From the NCBI GenBank assembly GCA_009841605.1, contig VXLM01000054.1, forward strand, positions 1 through 64,000: DNA of 64,000 nt, in the 5' to 3' direction. This DNA comes from Dehalococcoidia bacterium (lineage in GTDB: Bacteria > Chloroflexota > Dehalococcoidia > Lucifugimonadales > VXLM01). Below the pieces are notes generated by a model. It saw only the letters and a program-made list of their open reading frames with translations. It was not told the origin of the DNA and ran no database searches. A program made the translations under genes and the position numbers. Of this stretch, positions 25,605 through 34,672 are shown piece by piece (the stretch's first letter is position 1; every line of letters starts with the position of its first letter).

Positions 25605-28169
25605 ATGGCGTTCAATATACCGAAGAAGCCGTCGTTGAACGGCGTGGAGTCGAAGTGGCTGGAGAGTTGGGACTCCACAGGCGTTTACGACTTCGACAGT
25701 TCGAAGAGCCGAGATGAGATTTTCAGCATCGACACGCCGCCGCCGACGGTGAGCGGTTCCCTGCACGTCGGACACGTATTCTCGTACACGCACACCGACA
25801 CGATTGCTCGGTACCAGCGGATGCGCGGCAGAGAGGTCTTCTACCCGATGGGGTGGGACGACAACGGCCTGCCGACCGAGCGCAGGGTGCAGAACTACTA
25901 TGGGGTAAGGTGCGATCCGACGACCCCGTACGACCCCGATTTCGAGCCACCCGCCAAGCCGCCCAAGTCGGCCATCCCGATATCGCGCGGGAATTTCATC
26001 GAGCTGTGCCATCGCCTCACGCAGGAGGACGAGAAGGCGTTTGAGGACCTCTGGCGGAACTTGGGCCTGTCCGTCGACTGGTCGCTCACCTACGCGACCA
26101 TCGACGAGACGGTGCAGAGGATCTCGCAACGGTTCTTCCTCAACAATCTTGCGCGCGGCGAGGCCTACCAGCGAGAGGCTCCTACCCTGTGGGACTGGAC
26201 GTTCCAAACGGCAGTCGCCCAGGCGGAGATGGAGGACCGAGAGGAAGACGCGGCGTACCACAGGCTTCACTTCCGGCATGAGGGAGGCGTGGTGCCCATC
26301 GAGACGACGCGACCTGAGTTGCTTCCGGCCTGCGTCGCTGTGGTGGCGCACCCGGACGACGAGCGGTATCAGGAGTTCTTTGGCAGGAGCCTGACCACTC
26401 CCCTGTTCGGGGTGGAGGTGCCCGTCATGGCACATGAGGCGGCTGATCCGGAAAAGGGTTCCGGCGCGGCGATGGTGTGCACCTTCGGCGATACGGCCGA
26501 CGTGGTGTGGTGGCGAGAGATGCAGCTGGCGACCCGGAGCATAGTGAACCGTGACGGACGGTTTGCGCCTGTCGAGTGGGGCACGGAGGGATGGGAGTCG
26601 TGCGATCCGGCTGAAGCGCAAAAACACTATGACGAGTTGTCAGGCCTTCGGGTGTACCAGGCCAAGAGGCGTATGGCGGAACTTCTGGTAGAGACCGGCG
26701 AGCTTCACGCCGAGCCGAAGCCAATCACGCACGCGGTGCGGTTCTACGAAAAGGGCGACCGTCCGTTGGAGATCGTTACGAGCAGGCAGTGGTACCTCAA
26801 GAACGGCGGGCTCGACATGGACCTGCGAGAGCAGCTGTTGGAGCGCGGTCGCGAGTTGGAGTGGCACCCTAGCACGATGCGCGTGCGGTACGAGAACTGG
26901 GTGAACGGCCTGAATTCCGACTGGCTGCTCAGCAGGCAGCGGTTCTTCGGCGTGCCGATCCCGCTCTGGTACCCGTTGAAGTCCGACAGATCGATAGATT
27001 ACGACAACCCCATCGAGCCCACGGGCGATCAGCTTCCCATCGACCCGTACCGGGACGTGCCGGACGGCTACACCGAAGACCAGCGCGACGTGCCCGGAGG
27101 TTTCACGGGAGACCCCGACGTGATGGACACGTGGGGAACGTCGTCGCTCTCGCCCCAGGTGGTCGGACGTTTCGGGGAGAATGACGACTTCATGCCGCAG
27201 GTGTTCCCCATGGACCTGCGGCCCCAGGCGCACGAGATCATCCGCACGTGGCTGTTCTACACGGTCGTGAGAGCGCACCTGCAGCACGGCAGTCTGCCGT
27301 GGAAGAACGCGGCGATATCCGGCTGGGTGCTCGATCCCGACCGCAAGAAGATGTCGAAGTCGAAGGGCAACGTGGTCACGCCGATGCACCTGATCGAGCG
27401 GTACGGCGCGGACGCCGTGCGGTACTGGGCCTGCAGCGGGCGGCTGGGACGTGACACGGCCTTCGACGAGAACCAGATGAAGGTCGGGCGCAGGCTTGCC
27501 ATCAAGCTCCTGAACGCGAGCAAGTTCGCTCTGTTGAACGCGGAGGGCGCGAGCGAGGACGCCAAGATCACCGAGCCTCTGGACGCCGCAATGCTGGCGC
27601 GACTCGCCGAACTGGTGGACGATGTGACCGAGTCATTCGAAAAGTTCGACTACGCGCGGGCGCTCGAAATCACCGAGTCCTTCTTCTGGTTCTTCACGGA
27701 CAACTACATCGAGCTCGTGAAAGGTCGCACGTACGGCAGTCGCGGCGATTCGGCAAGAGATTCCGGGCGGGCGGCGCTATGCCTGGCAATCGAAACGCTT
27801 CTCAAGCTCTTCGCGCCGCATGTCCCCTTCGTGACGGAAGAGATATGGTCGTGGTGGAGGGAGGGCAGCGTTCACCGGGCCCCCTGGCCGAGCGGAGACG
27901 CCATCCGCGCAAAGGCGGGAGGCATAGCCGAGGAGACGGTCTACGAGGTCGCCAGCGAAGTGCTGGGGGAGATCCGGCGGTTCAAGAGCGATTCGAACCT
28001 GTCATTGGGCGCTCCGGTCGGCAAGGTGGTCGTGCGGGACACGGCAGAGCGCATCGCAATCTTGGAGCGGTCGCTGCTGGACGTGAAGGACGCGGGGCGC
28101 GTCGGTGAGTTCGCCACGGTGGCTGACGGCGCGTTCTCGGTGTCGGTGACGCCGGATGAGGCTGCCTAG
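25605..28169 (+). CDS. valS: Valine--tRNA ligase
   Basis: This 854-residue class I synthetase has the HIGH motif as HVGH at residues 54-57 and KMSKS near residue 583 (KKMSKSKG). The segment FYPMGWDDNGLPTERRVQNYYGVRCDP is typical of the archaeal-like/Rickettsia-like ValRS branch rather than the classical bacterial one. The editing domain lies between about residues 190 and 350, and an anticodon-binding helical domain ends the protein. The C-terminal coiled-coil arm of classical bacterial ValRS is short or absent. ATG 25605 is chosen over TTG/GTG-type upstream codons because upstream sequence forms the leader structure and GGGGTGG precedes it. Confidence 0.93.
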   Translation: MAFNIPKKPSLNGVESKWLESWDSTGVYDFDSSKSRDEIFSIDTPPPTVSGSLHVGHVFSYTHTDTIARYQRMRGREVFYPMGWDDNGLPTERRVQNYYGVRCDPTTPYDPDFEPPAKPPKSAIPISRGNFIELCHRLTQEDEKAFEDLWRNLGLSVDWSLTYATIDETVQRISQRFFLNNLARGEAYQREAPTLWDWTFQTAVAQAEMEDREEDAAYHRLHFRHEGGVVPIETTRPELLPACVAVVAHPDDERYQEFFGRSLTTPLFGVEVPVMAHEAADPEKGSGAAMVCTFGDTADVVWWREMQLATRSIVNRDGRFAPVEWGTEGWESCDPAEAQKHYDELSGLRVYQAKRRMAELLVETGELHAEPKPITHAVRFYEKGDRPLEIVTSRQWYLKNGGLDMDLREQLLERGRELEWHPSTMRVRYENWVNGLNSDWLLSRQRFFGVPIPLWYPLKSDRSIDYDNPIEPTGDQLPIDPYRDVPDGYTEDQRDVPGGFTGDPDVMDTWGTSSLSPQVVGRFGENDDFMPQVFPMDLRPQAHEIIRTWLFYTVVRAHLQHGSLPWKNAAISGWVLDPDRKKMSKSKGNVVTPMHLIERYGADAVRYWACSGRLGRDTAFDENQMKVGRRLAIKLLNASKFALLNAEGASEDAKITEPLDAAMLARLAELVDDVTESFEKFDYARALEITESFFWFFTDNYIELVKGRTYGSRGDSARDSGRAALCLAIETLLKLFAPHVPFVTEEIWSWWREGSVHRAPWPSGDAIRAKAGGIAEETVYEVASEVLGEIRRFKSDSNLSLGAPVGKVVVRDTAERIAILERSLLDVKDAGRVGEFATVADGAFSVSVTPDEAA

Positions 28170-28254
28170 CCGGAAGCGAAGCGGTACCCGCAGGCCTTTA
28201 TAGCCGAGCGAGTAGAGTCCTCACACTCGGGGCAGCGGTAGTTCCATGCTATAC

Positions 28255-28276
28255 GCTGTACCATAGCTGTACCATA
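28255..28276. repeat. Tandem 11-bp direct repeat before the methyltransferase/radical SAM cassette
   Basis: GCTGTACCATA occurs twice head to tail at 28255-28265 and 28266-28276, followed by related sequence (CAAGATACAGCAT) that mirrors ATGCTATACG on the left. It lies about 50 bp before the cassette's first gene. It could be an operator or the trace of an insertion boundary. Confidence 0.5.
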
Positions 28277-28326
28277 CAAGATACAGCATCGGTTTCGGAG
28301 GAATGGAGGGAACGTAGTCTAAGGAC

Positions 28327-29295
28327 ATGTCTGATCGATCAAAGTATCAAGAATCCGTCGCAAAGGCTTTGGACAAGGCAATCGCAAAGGCAGCAAAGAC
28401 CGAAATACGGCGTCTTATGAAATCTAAAGGCGACAAGGGGACGGCCAGAGCAATTGAGAACGCACTGCACAGCCTTGCGGGTCTTCAAAATGGTGAGATA
28501 CCCAATTACGATGATGAGTGGCTTGCAGTCCTTTACGGTACGTGGTATCAGCCGTCTCACATAAATCTCGCCTATTCGATGATCAAGAAGATGGCGAAGC
28601 GAAGAGACCCCAAAAGAGCCATCCTGACCCGCAAGCGCAAATTGCATGTCGTGGATTTCGGATGCGGTACTTTGGCTATGCAATTCGGAGTGACTTTGGC
28701 GGCTGCAGATGCCTTACAGCAAGGACAAACTCTGACATCAATAAAGATAGACTTGATAGACAGTAGTCAACCGATGATTGATTTTGGATTGAATATCTGG
28801 GAAGAATTTCAGGGCGAAATCAAGAAGCGTGACGAACTAGCTAGACTGAGAGAGGCGTGCAACTTAGTTAGTATCGAGACTTTGACGGAGGAAGATGTTC
28901 CTGCAATTCATCCGGGACATGACTCTTGGATGAGCGCGATGCACGTGGTCTATAACGACAATAAAGAAGACGTGCAGAATGAACTTCATAGGCTGTCGAA
29001 CACAACTAACCCTCATGTAGGATTTATTTCATATCACTATAGCAGTTATTCCCTGGCCAAGTCCGTTTCGCCCTTTGAAAACAAGAATTACCAAAGATTG
29101 ATCACCAATGTTCCTTTTCTATTTACAGAACCTTTTTCTAATATCTTCTCGAGTAAGCTTTGGAACGTGAGGTACGACCTCTATGATCAAGTCGAAAAGT
29201 ACGTCGAAGACAAAGGATTTGTACAAAACTACTTGCCTGGGAACCTTCCATGGAAACCTTCCGGGGCCGACTGCCTGATATACGTTAGACGCTGA
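28327..29295 (+). CDS. Methyltransferase-like protein of unknown target
   Basis: This 322-residue protein has a basic helical N-terminus (about residues 1-60, Lys-rich), then a Rossmann-type core beginning HVVDFGCGTLAM near residue 107. The acidic post-I residue appears in IDLIDSSQPM. The overall pattern suggests a SAM-binding protein, distantly like Rsm22-type methyltransferases, though motif I is not followed by the usual Gly. The gene is distinctly richer in A+T than its neighbours, which suggests acquisition by transfer. Its TGA shares one base with the ATG of the radical SAM gene. The target is unknown. Confidence 0.7.
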   Translation: MSDRSKYQESVAKALDKAIAKAAKTEIRRLMKSKGDKGTARAIENALHSLAGLQNGEIPNYDDEWLAVLYGTWYQPSHINLAYSMIKKMAKRRDPKRAILTRKRKLHVVDFGCGTLAMQFGVTLAAADALQQGQTLTSIKIDLIDSSQPMIDFGLNIWEEFQGEIKKRDELARLREACNLVSIETLTEEDVPAIHPGHDSWMSAMHVVYNDNKEDVQNELHRLSNTTNPHVGFISYHYSSYSLAKSVSPFENKNYQRLITNVPFLFTEPFSNIFSSKLWNVRYDLYDQVEKYVEDKGFVQNYLPGNLPWKPSGADCLIYVRR

Positions 29296-30233
29296 TGCTT
29301 GAGACACCCCCAAATTCCCAAACGCCTCTACCTGGCCTTCTGGAGTCCGGTTCCGACAACGTGCCACCCGCCACAGGTCCTTCTCGAATCGGCCATGCTA
29401 GTATTGCCTACGCCGCGGCTCGTGAGGTGCTGACCCGCGCCACTGGGTTCATGGACGCATATGACTACACTCTGAACCCCTACGCGGGCTGCTCATTCGG
29501 GTGCACATACTGCTACGCGGCCTTTTTCAGCCGTAGCCGGGAAGCTCGTGACGACTGGGGGCGCTGGGTCACAGTAAAGGAGAACGCCGTCTCTCTACTG
29601 TTACGACGCAAGCCCGGCAGCCTGGACGGTAAGCTCATCTATATGAGTAGCGTAACGGATCCCTACCAGCCCGCCGAGCGCGAGTTGAAACTGACTCGCG
29701 GCCTGTTGGAAATCATGGCCGAGCGCCACAAACCCAAATTGGTGATTCAAACTCGCAGCCCCGATGTCACTCGCGACTGTGACCTGTTTCGCCGTATAGA
29801 GGAGAACGGTGGCCGGGTGCAAGTTAACATGACCGTGACTACCGATGACGAAGACATTAGGCGTACGTTCGAGCCATTCTGTCCTTCGAATTCCGTCCGG
29901 ATGAGGGCGATTGGAGAAGTGCAAGCCGCAGGGGTTGGTACCTGCATTACGATGACGCCCCTACTTTGGGCCAGCGATCCTCATGCCTTTGCAGAGAGCT
30001 TGTTGGATTCTGGTGTCCAGAAGTTCATCGCCCAGCCGTTCCATTTCCAGCGCGGTAAGTTCGTGGCCTCCACTCGAGACAGTGCGCTAGATCTGATGGC
30101 TGAGAAGCTCGGCTCCGATCGCAAGTCCTTCCGAAGTAGATACATGGAGCACTATCGATGGGTTTTCGGCATCTTGCACAACACCCTGCCCCAGTTGGGT
30201 GAGGGCAAGGATGGTTTCAACCCACCCTTCTGA
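29295..30233 (+). CDS. SPL-family radical SAM protein
   Basis: This 312-residue radical SAM enzyme has the 4Fe-4S cysteines C66, C70 and C73 in CSFGCTYC, immediately after NPYAG. This is the arrangement of the spore photoproduct lyase-like family that includes many uncharacterised actinobacterial and Chloroflexi members. The TIM-barrel segments follow (SVTDPYQPAE, VIQTRSPDVTRD). The final SPL catalytic Cys region is not evident. It overlaps the methyltransferase-like gene by one base, so the two are translated together and probably act together. Function could be nucleic-acid repair or modification; unproven. Confidence 0.85.
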   Translation: MLETPPNSQTPLPGLLESGSDNVPPATGPSRIGHASIAYAAAREVLTRATGFMDAYDYTLNPYAGCSFGCTYCYAAFFSRSREARDDWGRWVTVKENAVSLLLRRKPGSLDGKLIYMSSVTDPYQPAERELKLTRGLLEIMAERHKPKLVIQTRSPDVTRDCDLFRRIEENGGRVQVNMTVTTDDEDIRRTFEPFCPSNSVRMRAIGEVQAAGVGTCITMTPLLWASDPHAFAESLLDSGVQKFIAQPFHFQRGKFVASTRDSALDLMAEKLGSDRKSFRSRYMEHYRWVFGILHNTLPQLGEGKDGFNPPF

Positions 30234-30261
30234 ACGGTACCAATAGCGTTTAAACTGCCCT

Positions 30262-31494
30262 CTACACGAAACCCCGCAGCTTGGCGGCGTGGTGGACGCG
30301 GCCTACGCCGAGCAGGAAGGCCGCCTCGCGGAAGGTGACCTGCTCGCGCTGAACGATTTCCCACACATCGCGGTAGGCGCTCGACATGATCTTGTGGAGC
30401 TCTTCGCTGACCTCGTCCTCGTCCCACTTGTGCTGGTAGAGGTTCTGCGTCCACTCGAAGTAGGAGCCCACGACGCCACCGGCATTGACGAGGATATCGG
30501 GCAGGACGTGGATGCCGCGGTCGTTCAGGATGGCGTCGCCCTCCGGTGTAACGGGGTGATTCGCCGCCTCAACGACGACGGCGGCCCTGATCCTGGGAGC
30601 GTTGCCCTGGTGGATGACGCTTTCAATCGCGGCGGGAACGAGCACGTCGCAATCGAGCTCCAGCAGGTCGGTGTTGCTGACGGCGTCCGCGCCGGGGAAT
30701 CCGACGACGCCGTTGCCCTCCTGCAGGTGCTCGACGACCTTGGGGATGTCGAGTCCGTTCGGATTGTAGATTCCACCTTCAATGCCGCTGACGGCGACGA
30801 CCCTGCAGCCCATCTCATGGGCGATCCGTGCAACCCAGCTTCCGACCTGTCCGAAGCCCTGAACGACGACACGAGCGCCATCCACGGTGAGGCCCATGTC
30901 TCTGGCCGCCTCGCCCATTACATAGACGGCTCCGCGTCCCGGTGCGGCGTCCCGTCCGACTGATCCGCCGAGCTCGATGGGCTTGCCTGTCACGATGCCA
31001 GGCGTGTAGCCCGCAATAGCTCCGTAGGCGTCCATCATCCAGGCCATTGTCTGTGAGTCGGTGCCCATGTCGGGGGCGGGAATGTCTCGGTTCACGCCCA
31101 GCAAATGGTGGATGTTGGTCGTGTACCTGCGAGTCATGCGGTTGCGCTCGGTCTCGCTCAACGTGCGAGGGTCACACTGAATCCCGCCCTTCGCGCCGCC
31201 GAACGGGATGTCGACGACAGCGGTCTTCCACGTCATGAGGGAGGCGAGCGCACGCACCTCGTTGACGTCGGCGGCGGGATGAAAGCGCGTTCCGCCCTTG
31301 TAGGGGCCGCGCGCCGCGTTATGCTGGATACGGTAGCCGTTGAAGACCTCGATCGAACCGTCGTCCATGCGGACCGGCACTGAGACGGTCAGCTCCCGCC
31401 AGGGCTTCTTGAGGAGGTCGCGAGTGCCGTCGTCGAGGCCCAGACAGTCAGCCGCGCGGTCGAAGAATTGGTTCACTTCGTCGAATGCGTTCAT
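30262..31494 (-). CDS. gdhA: Glutamate (Glu/Leu/Phe/Val) dehydrogenase
   Basis: This 410-residue hexameric-type dehydrogenase catalyses glutamate to 2-oxoglutarate plus ammonia. The catalytic lysine region is FGGAKGGIQCDP near residue 100, and substrate-binding KGGTRFHP precedes it. The nucleotide domain has VVQGFGQVGSWVA near residue 217. The length and motifs match the approximately 410-420-residue class. Coenzyme preference is not clear from sequence. It is divergent from the nitroreductase gene and convergent with the radical SAM gene, from which it is separated by 28 bp. Confidence 0.93.
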   Translation of the reverse strand: MNAFDEVNQFFDRAADCLGLDDGTRDLLKKPWRELTVSVPVRMDDGSIEVFNGYRIQHNAARGPYKGGTRFHPAADVNEVRALASLMTWKTAVVDIPFGGAKGGIQCDPRTLSETERNRMTRRYTTNIHHLLGVNRDIPAPDMGTDSQTMAWMMDAYGAIAGYTPGIVTGKPIELGGSVGRDAAPGRGAVYVMGEAARDMGLTVDGARVVVQGFGQVGSWVARIAHEMGCRVVAVSGIEGGIYNPNGLDIPKVVEHLQEGNGVVGFPGADAVSNTDLLELDCDVLVPAAIESVIHQGNAPRIRAAVVVEAANHPVTPEGDAILNDRGIHVLPDILVNAGGVVGSYFEWTQNLYQHKWDEDEVSEELHKIMSSAYRDVWEIVQREQVTFREAAFLLGVGRVHHAAKLRGFV

Positions 31495-31622
31495 GTGCTC
31501 TGCCTCATCGTGAACGACTCAGAGAGTCTTTAGACTGTTAAACGTCCGATGTCGGGATTGGTATGCGCGTCTTCCATGTTACAGTAGGAGCGATTCTCAC
31601 CAACTCTGCATGGGAGGCGGAT

Positions 31623-32147
31623 ATGGAAGTCTGGGATGCTCTGAGAACGCGGTTGACGGTGAGGCAGTTCAAGCCCGAACCGGTGCCTGACGAGATCGTC
31701 ACCAAGCTGCTGCAGGTCGGGCTGTGGTCGCCAAGCTCTCGCAACCGGCAGCCGTGGCACTTCATCGTGATCCGGGACCGGGAGACGCTGCGGAAGATCG
31801 GCGGCATCACGACCTACGGGCCGTTCCTAGCCGACGCGCCGATAGCCATTGCGATCGGCATGGACAAGCGGACGGCGGACAGGCCCGATCTCGACAGCGG
31901 ACGGGCGCTCCAGCAGATGGAGGTTCTTGCATGGTCGGAGGGTATGGGGACGTGTTTCGTCGCGTTCCACGAGCCCGACCAGAACCGGGCGGCGAAGGAC
32001 ATCATCGGGATGCCCGACCACATCGAACTGATTACGATCATGCCGTTCGGCTACCGACACGACCACGTCAAGGGCATCCGTCGACGGCGGAAGGATCTTT
32101 CCGAAGTGGCGCACTCCGAGCGGTTTGGGAACGCCTACGTGGAGTAG
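31623..32147 (+). CDS. Nitroreductase-family flavoprotein
   Basis: This 174-residue FMN-dependent nitroreductase-fold protein has the N-terminal TRLTVRQFKPEPV (Arg contacts to FMN), the SPSSRNRQPWHF motif near residues 38-49, and the C-terminal MPFGYRHD. The start at ATG 31623 is preferred over 31563 because GGGAGGCGG precedes it and homologous-looking sequence begins there. Family members reduce nitro compounds, quinones or flavins, and some dehalogenate iodotyrosine; the substrate is not evident. Confidence 0.88.
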   Translation: MEVWDALRTRLTVRQFKPEPVPDEIVTKLLQVGLWSPSSRNRQPWHFIVIRDRETLRKIGGITTYGPFLADAPIAIAIGMDKRTADRPDLDSGRALQQMEVLAWSEGMGTCFVAFHEPDQNRAAKDIIGMPDHIELITIMPFGYRHDHVKGIRRRRKDLSEVAHSERFGNAYVE

Positions 32148-32189
32148 AGGGTCGGCAAAGATCGTTCATGGTGGGCTTGTCGAACCATG

Positions 32190-32218
32190 GTTCGCCCTTC
32201 GACAAGCTCAGGGCGAAC
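32190..32218. repeat. Dispersed palindromic repeat family D
   Basis: GTTCGCCCT and AGGGCGAAC form a perfect 9-bp stem around TCGACAAGCTC. A second, decayed copy is at 1460-1480. The element lies in the gap between convergent nitroreductase and SAM-hydrolase genes. Identical elements are known from many unrelated bacteria as short REP-like sequences. Confidence 0.7.
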
Positions 32219-32241
32219 GGGTGACATGACCCGGTCAACGC

Positions 32242-33081
32242 TCAGCGTGTATGGGCGACGACCGTGTCTCCGACCCGTACGTCTAGTGATTGGGCCGCGC
32301 TGCCGAGGTTCTCCGCGATTTCGAGATAGCCGTGGCTGCCGATGAGGGCGAGCAGCCCTTCGGCGTCTGCGAATGTCGCGCTCAGCCCGTGAATCTTCGT
32401 GTCCGCGATTTCCACGATGACAGCGCCTTGTGGGAGCTGAGAGGCCGGAATGTTGGTAACGGCGTTGCCGAAGCGGTCGACGTGGATGACTTTGCCCGCC
32501 ACCGCGTCATTGCCTTTCTCAAGGCAGAAGAGGTTGAGCATCGTGAGTTCACGCAGCGGCTCTCCCAGGCGTTTAGGATCCAATCCTGACGCGATGTGGG
32601 CAGCGGCAGGCGTGAAGATGTCTCTGCCGTGAAACGTGTCGCTCACCGGTTCGAGACGGTAGGCGGGGTTCGATATCTCGTACGCCTCGCAACCGTCCGG
32701 CACAGGTACCCTGACCGGCGTACCAAACTCCATTGACTCGAACCGGGCTTGGTCTGCTGTGGGGTGGTCGTTGAGGACGTAGGAGAGCAGGCCGTTGTCG
32801 GGCGCGCAGAACGATCCGGCGGGTGTGACGAGCGCAACGGCCCTCCTGCTCGTGCCGACTCCGGGGTCGACGACGGCGACGTGGACCGTATGGGCAGGGA
32901 AGTACCGGTACACGCTGCCGAGAACAAATGCTCCGTGCGCGATGTCGTGGCGGGGCACGTCGTGGGTGACGTCAATCAGGGTCAGGTCAGGTGCGATTCC
33001 AAGCGCAACGCCCTTCATGGCCGCGACGTAGGAATCCGATGAGCCGAAGTCCGTCGTGAAGGCGAGTACCCTGTTGGACAC
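32242..33081 (-). CDS. SAM hydrolase / SAM hydroxide adenosyltransferase (DUF62)
   Basis: This 279-residue protein of the DUF62 family, related to fluorinase and chlorinase, uses water to hydrolyse S-adenosylmethionine to adenosine and methionine. TTDFGSSDSYVAAMKG opens the protein (residues 9-24). DVTHDVPRHDI contributes to the Asp-Arg-His water-activating set, and VHVAVVDPGVGT is the trimer-interface motif near residue 68. It is last in the leftward gatB-yvcK-secG group, 15 bp after secG. Confidence 0.9.
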   Translation of the reverse strand: MSNRVLAFTTDFGSSDSYVAAMKGVALGIAPDLTLIDVTHDVPRHDIAHGAFVLGSVYRYFPAHTVHVAVVDPGVGTSRRAVALVTPAGSFCAPDNGLLSYVLNDHPTADQARFESMEFGTPVRVPVPDGCEAYEISNPAYRLEPVSDTFHGRDIFTPAAAHIASGLDPKRLGEPLRELTMLNLFCLEKGNDAVAGKVIHVDRFGNAVTNIPASQLPQGAVIVEIADTKIHGLSATFADAEGLLALIGSHGYLEIAENLGSAAQSLDVRVGDTVVAHTR

Positions 33082-33096
33082 GGCGAGGGCGTGCTG

Positions 33097-33318
33097 CTAA
33101 AAGATGCGGGCCCTGATGATGGAAGTCACGATGAAGATGACTACGAGGACGATGGTGAACTGGAACAGCGTTCGTTCGATTCCCCGCCGGGTACGGAAGG
33201 AACTCTCTCCGCCGCCAAACAGCCCCACGCCTTGTCCTCGTACTTGCACGAGAATGACCGTGACCAGAATGATGCTGATCGCGATCTGAATGAAATTCAT
33301 TGCCTGTTCAAAGCTCAT
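33097..33318 (-). CDS. secG: Preprotein translocase subunit SecG
   Basis: This 73-residue protein has two hydrophobic helices (about residues 8-25 and 52-70) joined by the conserved glycine-rich loop QVRGQGVGLFGGGESSF. That is the expected SecG layout and length. It stabilises the SecYE channel in the inner membrane during protein export. It lies 55 bp downstream of yvcK and 15 bp upstream of the SAM hydrolase gene, in the same orientation. Confidence 0.9.
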   Translation of the reverse strand: MSFEQAMNFIQIAISIILVTVILVQVRGQGVGLFGGGESSFRTRRGIERTLFQFTIVLVVIFIVTSIIRARIF

Positions 33319-33373
33319 CCGTGCCTCATTCCCGTCGAATCGTCCGCGCGGCGATCATCTTTAGGGACGCGCG

Positions 33374-34672
33374 TCACGCGCTTGGGCTGACCTCTAGTCC
33401 AGCTTCGGGAACCTTTTTATGATACACGTCCAAGATACAGTCTGCCAGCTTACTTGAGTCGTGTCGAACGGGAAAATCCGAGTCGATGAGGTCGGCAGTG
33501 ACCAACGTGGCGTGGTCGAGGCCTTGCCCGTCGAGTTGCACAAGGCGCCCCTTGAACGGTGGGCCCAACTCGGCGATTCCACTGTTGGCGACCACGTAAT
33601 CCACAAGCGTGCGGCCTGTATGTTTCTGAAGGGCCGTCACGTGGTCGGCGACGGTGTAGCTGATTGTCTCTCCCTGTTCGGTTGCTACATTGCAGATGTA
33701 GAGCTTCTGGGCCTCGGTGTTCAGTACGGCCTCTGCGATGCCCTTGACGAGGAGGTTCGGCAGAATGCTGGTGTACAGACTGCCGGGACCGATCACGATC
33801 ATTTCCGCATCCAGGATCGCTTCAATGGCCGCGGGGACGGCGGCGGCGTCATGCGGGCGTATCATCATCTCTTGGATTACGCCCCCGTTGTTCCCGATGT
33901 TCGATTCCCCGTCGACCACGGTACCGTCGAAGAGCTTGGCCGAGAGATGAAGGCTCTCGTTCGTCGCAGGTATGACCCTGCCATGGACGGCGAGGACGCG
34001 GCTGAACTCCTCCAATGCGGCCTCGAAGTTGCCGGTGATGTCGGTCATGGCGGCTATGAAGAGGTTGCCGAAGCTGTGGCCCTCCAAGCCCTCGCCGCGG
34101 TCGAACCGGTACTGGAAGAGGTCGCGTACGAGAGTCTCGTCGTCGGAGAGCGCTATGAGGCAGTTCCTGAAATCGCCGGGAGGGAGCACGCCGAAGTTCT
34201 CGCGGAGCCGCCCGGAGCTACCTCCGTCGTCGCCCACCGTGACGATGGCGCTGATATTGTCGGTGTGCTCCTTCAGGCCGCGAAGCAGCACCGACATGCC
34301 GGTGCCGCCCCCGATAGTGACGATACGAGGGCCGCGGGCGCGGTAGCGCCGGGTATATAACGTGTCGGCGAGTGAGTTGATGCCCGAGGTTGCTAAGACG
34401 AGGTGACCGACGGAGCGGTACAGGCCGAAGATGGACACGACCACCGCCGCAACGCCCACGCCGCCAATCAGGACGCCCTCAAGGTACCAGGGCAGGAAGT
34501 TAGGGAGATAGATGTCAAATACGTTCTTTGATACGAACGCCAGTCCGATGGCTATGATGCCTATGCCGGCGGACCACAGCAGTATCCATCGCTTGACCCC
34601 GAGGCCGGCGTAGGCGAACTTGATGAAGGTCTGCCAACCGCTCGCGCGGCCTGATCCGTTCCGTGCCCTCAA
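33374..34672 (-). CDS. yvcK: Gluconeogenesis factor YvcK/CofD-like, with membrane anchor
   Basis: This 432-residue protein has two N-terminal membrane helices (about residues 30-95), then the CofD-like core starting [15 protein letters not shown] near residue 118. [10 protein letters not shown] follows. YvcK proteins bind UDP-N-acetylglucosamine and influence peptidoglycan synthesis and carbon flow. The membrane-anchored form is common in Chloroflexi and Actinobacteria relatives. Its start overlaps the gatB stop by 4 bp, which suggests coupled translation. Confidence 0.9.
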   Translation of the reverse strand: MRARNGSGRASGWQTFIKFAYAGLGVKRWILLWSAGIGIIAIGLAFVSKNVFDIYLPNFLPWYLEGVLIGGVGVAAVVVSIFGLYRSVGHLVLATSGINSLADTLYTRRYRARGPRIVTIGGGTGMSVLLRGLKEHTDNISAIVTVGDDGGSSGRLRENFGVLPPGDFRNCLIALSDDETLVRDLFQYRFDRGEGLEGHSFGNLFIAAMTDITGNFEAALEEFSRVLAVHGRVIPATNESLHLSAKLFDGTVVDGESNIGNNGGVIQEMMIRPHDAAAVPAAIEAILDAEMIVIGPGSLYTSILPNLLVKGIAEAVLNTEAQKLYICNVATEQGETISYTVADHVTALQKHTGRTLVDYVVANSGIAELGPPFKGRLVQLDGQGLDHATLVTADLIDSDFPVRHDSSKLADCILDVYHKKVPEAGLEVSPSA

